Source: Candidatus Parcubacteria bacterium (GTDB taxonomy: Bacteria > Patescibacteriota > Minisyncoccia > Phycocordibacterales > UBA1006). From it: DNA of 6,870 nt. The stretch covers positions 1 to 6,870 of the forward strand of contig JALVPH010000012.1 in the NCBI GenBank assembly GCA_027031875.1, written 5' to 3'. This document shows, one piece after another, positions 1 through 5,638 of the stretch; the stretch's first letter is position 1; each line of letters opens with the position of its first letter. The notes beneath the pieces were generated by a model. It had not been told where the DNA came from and searched no databases. It worked only from the letters and a program-made list of their open reading frames with translations. Both the position numbers and the translations under genes were made by a program.

Positions 1-1392
1 TGGGCGAAGGCTGCAAAGCAAGATGGACGAATGCTTTTGATTGATTTTGCGGTGGAAATGAATGGAGATTGGTTCCCGTGGAGTGGTGTTTGTCATGGAA
101 ATAACCCACAGATTTACAAGAATGCGTACCGGCATGGTCTCGATATTTTACGCGGTGAAGGGGTGAGAAATGTTACATGGTTCTTCCATTTTGATATTAA
201 TACGAGTCCGGAGGAAGAGTGGAATCTCCCGAAAGAATACTATCCAGGAGATGAGTATATTGATTGGATTGGTTTTAGTGCCTACGGTCCACAGAATGAA
301 GGAGAAGATTATTGGGAAACATTGAGTGAGATGGTGAACCAGCATGCACAGGAGGTAAAAGCGGTAACGCACACAAAACCGCTCGCACTTATGGAATTTG
401 CGGTGACAGATAATAATCCGAATGGAAGTAAGGTGGAATGGTTGAAAGACGCTTTTGAAACAATTTTGCGAGGAAGACCACTTCGTTTTGATGCGATTAA
501 CTATTGGCATGAAAATTGGGAAGAGGAAGATGGGGTGTATGCGCTCTTGCGTGTTGATTCTTCACCAGAGGTGCTTGCGACATTTAAAGAATACGCGAAA
601 AATCCACGCTTCTACCCTCCTGTAGAGAATCGCCTTTCTTCACGCACAGAGAAAAGAGATGAGAGGCCTCACTGTGTCTATAATCAAGCGTACGCAGAAA
701 ATGATGATGCGGACACGATAGAAGATATTCTCCAACACGCACGCGGATGTTATGTGCTCGTTGATCCTTTTGATATGTCAGCGACTCAGCGACAGAAACT
801 TCCTACTATTGCACAGCAGAATACACTCTCGTGTTATACGAGTATCGGAACCGCTGAGGATTGGCGTGATGACTTTGATACTCTAAAACCTTTTGCGAGT
901 GAAAAGCAATGGGATGAATGGGAGGGTGAATACTTTATCAGTAAAATTTCTGATGAGGTGGTGAATGAGATGAAAGCGCGTATTGCAAAGCTTGCCCATG
1001 ATGGTTGTGAATTTGTAGAGTTTGACAATATGGATTGGGCTGATGAGGATAATATTGAAGATTATGATTTACAGTTGAGTGAAGAAGACGCGCACAACTA
1101 CGCACGCACATTGTGTACCTATGCTCACTCACAAGGATTGAAGTGTATGGCGAAGAGTACGAATTTTGATGATGCACTCTTTGATGGACTTACCGTTGAA
1201 TCGTATCCTGATGATAAAAATTGGTGGGCAGAAAATGAGCTGAAAGGTGTTCTCTGGCGAGGGGATACTGGCTTGGTGGTTCACTATGATGAGAACAATT
1301 GTGAGAGTGTGGAACAGTATTACAAATCTCTTTATGGAGATAGACTTCTCTTCTTGTGTGAGGATAGGGAGAATGGATATGTGCATAACTAG
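1..1392 (+). CDS. Two-domain glycoside hydrolase, GH26-like plus GH114-like (5' end missing)
   Basis: The frame is open at the left edge, so 463 residues of the C-terminal part are seen; the first ATG (31) is internal, not a start. Numbering from base 1, residues 1-205 resemble the second half of a GH26 (beta-mannanase-type) TIM barrel: E19 in the motif EMNGDWFPW is the expected acid/base, WIGFSAYG lies mid-barrel, and E132 in ALMEFA is the expected nucleophile. Residues 223-463 resemble GH114 (endo-alpha-1,4-polygalactosaminidase type): SIGTAEDWRDD (E286), then FVEFDNMDW (E340, D342, N343, D345), matching the family's VEPDNxD-like signature, and AHSQGLKCMAK. GH26 enzymes cut beta-mannans or related glucans; GH114 cuts galactosamine-rich exopolysaccharide. 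I infer a secreted or surface enzyme acting on a mixed polysaccharide or biofilm matrix, but the signal peptide would lie outside the window and the substrate is unproven. Confidence 0.75.
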   Translation, partial: WAKAAKQDGRMLLIDFAVEMNGDWFPWSGVCHGNNPQIYKNAYRHGLDILRGEGVRNVTWFFHFDINTSPEEEWNLPKEYYPGDEYIDWIGFSAYGPQNEGEDYWETLSEMVNQHAQEVKAVTHTKPLALMEFAVTDNNPNGSKVEWLKDAFETILRGRPLRFDAINYWHENWEEEDGVYALLRVDSSPEVLATFKEYAKNPRFYPPVENRLSSRTEKRDERPHCVYNQAYAENDDADTIEDILQHARGCYVLVDPFDMSATQRQKLPTIAQQNTLSCYTSIGTAEDWRDDFDTLKPFASEKQWDEWEGEYFISKISDEVVNEMKARIAKLAHDGCEFVEFDNMDWADEDNIEDYDLQLSEEDAHNYARTLCTYAHSQGLKCMAKSTNFDDALFDGLTVESYPDDKNWWAENELKGVLWRGDTGLVVHYDENNCESVEQYYKSLYGDRLLFLCEDRENGYVHN

Positions 1393-1427
1393 AATTAAGT
1401 AAGAGTATTGACGACCTTATAAAAATA

Positions 1428-1447
1428 TTATCAACAACTTATCCACA
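1428..1447 (+). promoter_or_regulatory. Pair of DnaA-box-like sites, 11 bp apart
   Basis: TTATCCACA (1439-1447) is a perfect match to the classical DnaA box and TTATCAACA (1428-1436) differs at one base. They are in the same orientation with starts 11 bp apart, about one helical turn, and lie beside an AT-rich stretch (1418-1431). This could be a DnaA-binding regulatory site upstream of the RNA candidate. An origin is less likely, since only two boxes are present and no dnaA or dnaN gene is visible. Confidence 0.35.
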
Positions 1448-1454
1448 ACCCATA

Positions 1455-1483
1455 TTTGCACGTCTGTGAAGTTTTGGTATATT
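1455..1483 (+). promoter_or_regulatory. Possible promoter of the structured RNA
   Basis: TTTGCA (1455-1460, 4 of 6 to the sigma-70 -35 consensus) is followed after 17 bases by TATATT (1478-1483, 5 of 6 to the -10 consensus). Transcription would begin near 1490, just before the hairpin at 1491-1519 and the structured RNA that follows. The -35 is weak, so this rests mainly on the -10 and the position. Confidence 0.35.
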
Positions 1484-1490
1484 CCTGAGC

Positions 1491-1519
1491 AGAAAAACAC
1501 GTTTTTCGCGTGTTTTTCT
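1491..1519 (+). terminator. 11-bp perfect hairpin; terminator or 5' hairpin of the RNA
   Basis: AGAAAAACACG (1491-1501) and its exact reverse complement (1509-1519) flank a 7-base loop. An A-tract pairs with a U-tract, as in the other three terminators of this window, so it may end the hydrolase transcript about 100 bases after its stop codon; its near-symmetry would let it act in both directions. Alternatively it is the first hairpin of the RNA that continues at 1521, since a possible promoter lies directly before it. The sequence alone does not decide. Confidence 0.5.
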
Positions 1520-1520
1520 A

Positions 1521-1708
1521 TGCACAACTCGAGGTCGCGGATCTCTAACAATCAGATCTCGCGAATCTCGGTGTGCTGGATAGGAATTCCTGGCCACTCC
1601 CCTGGTAGGAGCACCCGCTGGGAATCTCGTTGAAAGCACATCGTTTACTATCATTTCAATTTTTACATTATTTCTGCATTGTTAGAGATTTGCGACCTTG
1701 AGTGTGCG
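1521..1708 (+). ncRNA. Structured noncoding RNA candidate, closed by a 31-bp long-range stem
   Basis: Bases 1528-1552 and 1678-1702 pair over 25 consecutive positions: 22 Watson-Crick and 3 G-U (G1531-U1699, G1539-U1691, G1540-U1690). After one bulged A, 1521-1526 pairs with 1703-1708 for six more. Read on the minus strand the G-U pairs would be A-C mismatches, so the + strand is the likely RNA. Inside, 1569-1577 pairs with 1610-1617 (8 bp, one bulged U) and encloses a smaller possible hairpin at 1589-1609; 1630-1635 pairs with 1654-1659. A terminator begins two bases after the closing stem. No convincing reading frame or ribosome-binding site is present. Size (about 190 nt) and long closing stem recall 6S RNA, but the 60-base 3' side of the bubble is larger than usual and I cannot confirm that family. 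I do not see tmRNA, RNase P or SRP signatures. A MITE-like element with long terminal inverted repeats is the main alternative. Confidence 0.6.
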
Positions 1709-1710
1709 AT

Positions 1711-1741
1711 GAGAAAAGCCGGCTCTGCCGGCTTTTCTTTT
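1711..1741 (+). terminator. Intrinsic terminator after the structured RNA
   Basis: GAAAAGCCGGC (1713-1723) and its exact complement (1727-1737) form an 11-bp GC-rich stem around the loop TCT, extended by A-U and G-U pairs at the base and followed by TTTT (1738-1741). It lies directly downstream of the long-range stem and upstream of the pilB promoter, so it most plausibly ends the RNA transcript. Confidence 0.85.
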
Positions 1742-1744
1742 GTA

Positions 1745-1753
1745 TGCTATACT
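1745..1753 (+). promoter_or_regulatory. Extended -10 promoter of the pilus ATPase gene
   Basis: TGC-TATACT is an extended -10 (TGn plus 5 of 6 to TATAAT) ending 11 bases before the ATG at 1765. The -35 position falls in the preceding terminator stem and has no consensus match, as expected where TGn compensates. The mRNA would carry a leader of about five bases or less, with no Shine-Dalgarno sequence. Confidence 0.55.
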
Positions 1754-1764
1754 TCTCTGTGAGT

Positions 1765-4002
1765 ATGGCAGATGAAAAGAAAGATAAAAAAGAAGTAGGA
1801 ATAGATCCTGTAGTGAATGAGAAGGAGCAGGAAAAGAGTATTCGAGAGATCCGTGCAAAAGAGGAGGAAGAGTTCGTGAAGCGGGTTGCAGCGAAGTTTG
1901 GACTCCCCTATGTTGACCTCTCAGGAACCGTTATCGATACCGATGCCCTCGTGCTCGTTCCAGAGGCAAAGGCACGGGTTGCTCAACTCGCTCCTTTTAA
2001 AATTCGCGGAAAGGAACTTCACGTTGCGGTACGTTCTCCCAATATTCCCGAGGCAAAGAAGGTTATCGAAGAGTTAAAAAAAGAGTATGACGTAATTGTC
2101 TACATTGTTTCCACTCGCTCCCTTGAGAAAGCGTGGGCGCGTTACGCAGATGTAGACCTCACGCACGGGGTTCACGGTGGGTTACTTGATATTGATCAGG
2201 AAAATATCAAGCGAATTTCGCAGGATATCAAAACGAACAAGGATATTGCGAGAGAGGCAAAGAGAATCCTTGAGAGCGAATCAAAGAAGAAAGTTTCTGA
2301 ACTTCTCGAGCTCATCTTTGGATCTGCAATTGCGACGAAAACGTCTGACATCCACTTTGAACCACAGGAAGAACAGGTGCGTGTGCGTTTTCGTCAGGAT
2401 GGAGTGCTCCAAGAGATTCTCTTTCTCCCCTACGAGATTTACAATAAGCTTCTCGCACGAATGAAGCTTCTCTCAAAGATGAAGATTACGCAGACGCGAA
2501 ATGCACAGGATGGGCGATTCACTATCGACTTTGATGGGAAAGAAGTCGAGGTTCGTGTATCGGTGATGCCTTCGGCTTACGGAGAAGCTTTCGTAATGCG
2601 TATCCTCAACCCAGATGGGATTAATGTGGGATTAGAAAAACTTGGTATCGAACCTCACCTCTATGAGATTCTTCTTAGAGAAATCAACAAACCAAACGGA
2701 ATGATTCTCACTACAGGACCGACCGGTTCAGGAAAAACAACAACACTCTATTCTGTTTTAAAGAAGGTGTATACACCAGAAGTAAAGATACTCACGATTG
2801 AAGACCCGATTGAGTATCATCTCGAGGGAATTGAACAAACGCAAGTAGATCGTGATAAAGGGTATGATTTTCTTGCAGGGCTTCGCGCAGCACTTCGTCA
2901 CGATCCAGATATCATTATGGTGGGTGAGATTCGTGATAATGAGACGGCGACAATTGCAGTGAATGCATCACTCACTGGGCACCTTGTGCTTTCCACACTC
3001 CATACGAATTCTGCAGCAGGAGTAATTCCTCGACTTATTGACCTTGGAATTAATCCAAAGATTCTTGCGGCAGCACTCTCTCTTTCTCTTGCACAACGAC
3101 TTGTGAGAACGGTATGTAAATCTTGCGCTTATACCTATGAAGCTTCAGAGGAAGAGAAAAAAACAATTCGTGCAATTCTTCAAAAAGCGAAAAAGAATAA
3201 TAAACCACTCGCTGATTATAATATTGATCCAGATCAGGAAACATTCACTCTTACAAAAGGGAAAGGGTGTGAGGTATGTAACGGAACGGGATATAAAGGG
3301 CGAATCGGTATCTTTGAGGCGATTGTAACAGATGAACTTGTAGAAGAGTTACTAAACAAAAAACCTTCAGAACAAGAAGTTCGTAGAATCGGAGAAAAAC
3401 AAGGACTCTTTGATATGCGGGAAGATGGTGTAGTGAAGGTGCTTAGAGGTCTTACTACATTAGAAGAGGTACAATCTGTTGTGGATCTAGATATTGCAAA
3501 CATTACAAAAGTTAACACTACAAAAGAAGTAATAGAAGAGGAGGAAAATAAAAAAGATGGTGCTGCTTCCACCGCTTCTCAACAAACCTCTTTACAACCA
3601 GAAAAACAAGTATTTCATTCTTATGATAAAAATAATCACGAGAAAAGAGAGTTAGACGATAGTGGGTATAATAATATAGTAAAACAGGATGACTTACATA
3701 GGGAAATACGTTTTCTCATTGATTACCTTCATATGCTTGAAACAGAGCAGAAGTTGAATCCCGATATTGATGCATCAGAGAAGATTCGTGCAGTGAAAGA
3801 TACAATTATTTCACTTATTGAACGTGAGTATCGAGACACTGTTCGTTTCACACTCAAAACTGCTGTGCGTCATCTTGATGACCTTCATGAAGAACAGCAG
3901 AAGAATCCGAAAACCGCGATTGGACATCGCATTCAAAAAGTGAGAGAAGATATTGAATCAGTGATAAAAAATGAAAGGGAAAAACAAAAAGAGACCGCTT
4001 AG
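1765..4002 (+). CDS. pilB: Type IV pilus assembly ATPase, PilB/GspE family, with repeat-bearing C-terminal tail
   Basis: This 745-residue cytoplasmic ATPase would drive pilus extension. Residues about 35-130 form a MshEN/T2SSE N-terminal domain (FVKRVAAKFGLPYVDLS). SDIHFEP opens the second N-terminal subdomain. Walker A is GPTGSGKT (318-325), the Asp box is TIEDPIEY, Walker B is DPDIIMVGE (380-388, E388), and the His box is LTGHLVLSTLHTN. Two CxxC pairs (C451/C454, C502/C505) make the usual zinc site of PilB. The catalytic core ends near residue 580; a further 160 residues follow: an acidic, polar linker, then two 49-residue charged helical repeats not usual in PilB. I chose ATG 1765 because the frame upstream (from GTG 1702) runs through the terminator and promoter. 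No other pilus gene is in the window. PilT/GspE relatives are excluded by the N-terminal domain and zinc site (not PilT), but pilus versus type II secretion cannot be told apart from this gene alone. Confidence 0.9.
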   Translation: MADEKKDKKEVGIDPVVNEKEQEKSIREIRAKEEEEFVKRVAAKFGLPYVDLSGTVIDTDALVLVPEAKARVAQLAPFKIRGKELHVAVRSPNIPEAKKVIEELKKEYDVIVYIVSTRSLEKAWARYADVDLTHGVHGGLLDIDQENIKRISQDIKTNKDIAREAKRILESESKKKVSELLELIFGSAIATKTSDIHFEPQEEQVRVRFRQDGVLQEILFLPYEIYNKLLARMKLLSKMKITQTRNAQDGRFTIDFDGKEVEVRVSVMPSAYGEAFVMRILNPDGINVGLEKLGIEPHLYEILLREINKPNGMILTTGPTGSGKTTTLYSVLKKVYTPEVKILTIEDPIEYHLEGIEQTQVDRDKGYDFLAGLRAALRHDPDIIMVGEIRDNETATIAVNASLTGHLVLSTLHTNSAAGVIPRLIDLGINPKILAAALSLSLAQRLVRTVCKSCAYTYEASEEEKKTIRAILQKAKKNNKPLADYNIDPDQETFTLTKGKGCEVCNGTGYKGRIGIFEAIVTDELVEELLNKKPSEQEVRRIGEKQGLFDMREDGVVKVLRGLTTLEEVQSVVDLDIANITKVNTTKEVIEEEENKKDGAASTASQQTSLQPEKQVFHSYDKNNHEKRELDDSGYNNIVKQDDLHREIRFLIDYLHMLETEQKLNPDIDASEKIRAVKDTIISLIEREYRDTVRFTLKTAVRHLDDLHEEQQKNPKTAIGHRIQKVREDIESVIKNEREKQKETA
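3715..3984 (+). repeat. 49-residue protein-level tandem repeat in the PilB tail
   Basis: Residues 651-691 and 700-740 align without a gap at an offset of 49. Identical pairs include L655/L704, L658/L707, E661/E710, Q662/Q711, N665/N714, P666/P715, I674/I723, V677/V726, I681/I730, S683/S732, I685/I734 and E688/E737, with many conservative Lys/Arg and Asp/Glu pairs. Each unit looks like two helices joined by an NP turn. The repeat is not visible at the DNA level, so the duplication is old or selection preserved only the fold. Confidence 0.65.
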
Positions 4003-4013
4003 GTCTCTTTTTT
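3986..4013. terminator. Bidirectional terminator between convergent genes
   Basis: AAAAAGAGACC (3986-3996), loop GCTTA, and GGTCTCTTTTTT (4002-4013) form an 11-bp stem with a U-tract in both directions. The pilB stop codon (4000-4002) lies at the loop/stem border, and the TAA of the opposite gene is at 4012-4014, so one hairpin serves both transcripts and is partly coding. Confidence 0.85.
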
Positions 4014-4785
4014 ACATGTTTGTTATTTTGAATAACTCTGGATGCTCTCTCATAGAAACAACAACATCTTGTCTTCCATACGCGTAAGGTGCCACTGCGT
4101 AAGGTGGAAAGATGAATACGATATTGTCTCCATCTACATACCAGAGCTGCCAGTTCTTTTTCTCAGGTGCAATTCCTACCTCATCATAATCAATTCCTTT
4201 TTCAGAGAGTTGTCTTGCAGCAATGTCGTGAAGTGTATTGAGCACATTAGGTGATGCGAGAATGTCATCGAGCGTGAGTTTCTTTCCCGTTTTCTTATCA
4301 TAGTTAAATACTGCATAACTATGGCTTCCATGTGCTCCACCTGTGTACTCATACATTTCAAGCACGTAGGAGTTGGTGGTAGGGGAAGAGGTTGTAGTTC
4401 CTACAATCTCTATATCATTCTTCACAAAAAATTCTGAATCAGGTTCATTATCAATGGATGCATTTTTTGAAAACGCAGATAGCTCTTTATTGATGTATTC
4501 TTTCACCTCTCGCTCTATTTCTTTAGTAGGGAAAGGAGCGAGTTCGATATGGTAGGAGTAGTATGCATTTCCACCAGATGAGGTTCCGTTGTGGTATTCA
4601 ATACTCGACTGAATTGTTTCTTTTCCGTTTTTGGAAGTGATAACTTTTTTCTTATGGATAAATATCGTATTGTCTTGTTGAACGTCCTCTTTTTTACGAT
4701 AACTAGATATCACGAGAGTGATAAGAATAATTATTCCAAGGATGATAACAATAGAAAGTACTGGTGCTATTTTTACCTTCTTCAT
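4012..4785 (-). CDS. Membrane-anchored DUF3298/RsiV-like protein
   Basis: A 257-residue protein with a short basic N-terminus and one hydrophobic segment (about residues 8-28), followed by a soluble domain probably outside the membrane. The hallmark of DUF3298 is clear: EYTGGAHGSHSYAVFNYD (146-163) followed by TGKKLTLDDIL, and near the end FIFPPYAVAPYAYG (224-237) with VVSMREHPELF. The region before it (about 70-130) looks like the DUF4163 partner domain. Relatives include the extracellular part of the anti-sigma factor RsiV, which binds lysozyme, and the N-terminal part of the deacetylase PdaC; here neither a sigma-binding nor a catalytic domain is attached, so a cell-wall binding or sensing role is only an inference. 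I start at the ATG at 4785; the TTG two codons upstream is less likely. It faces the NERD gene divergently and converges on pilB. Confidence 0.75.
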   Translation of the reverse strand: MKKVKIAPVLSIVIILGIIILITLVISSYRKKEDVQQDNTIFIHKKKVITSKNGKETIQSSIEYHNGTSSGGNAYYSYHIELAPFPTKEIEREVKEYINKELSAFSKNASIDNEPDSEFFVKNDIEIVGTTTSSPTTNSYVLEMYEYTGGAHGSHSYAVFNYDKKTGKKLTLDDILASPNVLNTLHDIAARQLSEKGIDYDEVGIAPEKKNWQLWYVDGDNIVFIFPPYAVAPYAYGRQDVVVSMREHPELFKITNM

Positions 4786-4793
4786 ACTCAATC

Positions 4794-4799
4794 ATTATT
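4794..4799 (-). promoter_or_regulatory. Possible -10 of the DUF3298 gene
   Basis: On the minus strand AATAAT (5 of 6 to TATAAT) ends 8 bases before the ATG at 4785, so transcription would start at or next to the start codon. No good -35 is seen. The position matches the other genes of the window. Confidence 0.4.
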
Positions 4800-4853
4800 A
4801 GCACAAGTTTCTAAAAAGAGAATATCTCTTCACGGTAAATTTACTCTTTTATG

Positions 4854-4859
4854 TATAAT
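4854..4859 (+). promoter_or_regulatory. -10 element of the NERD gene
   Basis: TATAAT is a perfect -10 hexamer ending 10 bases before the ATG at 4870. A weak TTCACG (4829-4834, spacer 19) could be the -35. No Shine-Dalgarno lies between it and the start, so the leader would be only three or four bases. The divergent -10 of the DUF3298 gene is 54 bases away, leaving room for a shared regulator. Confidence 0.55.
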
Positions 4860-4869
4860 AGTTTTTGTT

Positions 4870-5610
4870 ATGCAGAACAATATAGACTTATTTCAGAGTA
4901 TAGGCTTACTACTTATATTAGTATGGATGGGGGTTTCCTTTTTTCGTTGTCTATTAAGGGGTTGTAAATATGAAGATGATTTTCAAAAAGATATATACAA
5001 AGACGATTGTGTTTATAGAAATACCTATGTCCACCATGGGGTTCGTTGTTATGATAAAGGACTTAACCACTCTGAAAGAGAACTTGTAAATAAATTATCA
5101 TGTTATCTTAATACAAAGTATTATTATATTTTCAATAATATGATTTTAAAGAGTGAAAACGGATCGATTCAGATTGATCACATTATTGTGTCTCCATACG
5201 GGATATTTGTGATTGAGACGAAAGATTATTCTGGTTGGATTTTCGGAAATGAACATGATAGTGTTTGGACGCAATCCCTTCCTAGAGGGTATAAGTTTAC
5301 TTTTCAAAATCCACTTAGGCAAAATTATGCTCATATAAAAGTTCTTCAAGAAAGATATTTACACTTTATTCCATTATCTTCCTTTAAGACAATAATTGCT
5401 TTCACTCATTTTTCGGAGTTTAAAACAAAAAGACCTCCTGAGGTAAAATATTTAGATGAGGTTCCTGATTATATTAAAAGTTTTCAAGATGAGATTATAA
5501 GAAGCAATGTTTACTTTATGGTGATAGGTAAATTATCTCAACTTTGTCAATCTACAGATATTTCTTTGGATGAACATATATCAAATCTTAAGAAAATTCA
5601 CCACAAGTAA
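4870..5610 (+). CDS. Membrane-anchored NERD-domain (nuclease-related) protein
   Basis: A 246-residue protein with one predicted N-terminal membrane segment (about residues 8-27) and a NERD domain at about 68-185. The domain carries the PD-(D/E)XK-like core: SEREL (E69) opening the first helix, IQIDHIIVS (D103), then GIFVIETKDYSGWIFG with E116 and K118, W133, and NPLRQNYAHI (147-156). These acidic residues and the lysine are the expected metal-binding and catalytic positions, so it may be an active nuclease, though NERD activity is rarely shown. Cysteines C27, C32, C47 and C60 cluster between membrane and domain. I start at ATG 4870 because it follows a perfect -10; the longer frame upstream is antisense to the neighbouring gene. 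Its DNA is visibly AT-richer than pilB (10 of 60 G+C at 5101-5160 against 32 of 60 at 2101-2160), which suggests transfer. Target and role are unknown. Confidence 0.8.
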   Translation: MQNNIDLFQSIGLLLILVWMGVSFFRCLLRGCKYEDDFQKDIYKDDCVYRNTYVHHGVRCYDKGLNHSERELVNKLSCYLNTKYYYIFNNMILKSENGSIQIDHIIVSPYGIFVIETKDYSGWIFGNEHDSVWTQSLPRGYKFTFQNPLRQNYAHIKVLQERYLHFIPLSSFKTIIAFTHFSEFKTKRPPEVKYLDEVPDYIKSFQDEIIRSNVYFMVIGKLSQLCQSTDISLDEHISNLKKIHHK

Positions 5611-5623
5611 TTAATTCGCGAAA

Positions 5624-5632
5624 TGTTATACT
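5624..5632 (+). promoter_or_regulatory. Extended -10 promoter giving a leaderless mRNA for the delta gene
   Basis: TGT-TATACT is an extended -10 ending six bases before the ATG at 5639, so the usual start distance puts +1 on the A of the start codon. There is no -35 match and no Shine-Dalgarno. An 8-bp palindrome, TTCGCGAA (5615-5622), sits just upstream and could be an operator or chance. Confidence 0.55.
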
Positions 5633-5638
5633 TACATC

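Noticed and set aside
1428..1447. Chromosomal replication origin
   Set aside because: Only two boxes and no dnaA, dnaN or rpmH gene nearby.
1589..1605. Short resemblance of GGCCAxTCCCCTG to a stretch I remember from E. coli 6S RNA
   Set aside because: It lies in the apical part here but in the 5' half of the E. coli molecule, is only about 12 bases, and may be chance; not used as evidence.
1439..1654. 71-codon frame on the minus strand in the intergenic region
   Set aside because: It runs through the hairpin and the structured RNA, is rich in Arg, has no ribosome-binding site and no recognisable domain.
1702..1764. GTG start 21 codons upstream of the pilB ATG
   Set aside because: The added residues are encoded by a terminator stem and a -10 promoter element and do not look like a PilB N-terminus.
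1393..1764. tmRNA, RNase P RNA or SRP RNA
   Set aside because: None of the signature motifs I would expect (resume frame and CCA end, conserved P4 sequences, GGAA-capped domain IV) is visible.
4591..4869. Longer start for the NERD protein
   Set aside because: This part is antisense to the DUF3298 gene and upstream of a perfect -10; the membrane segment and NERD domain begin after ATG 4870.
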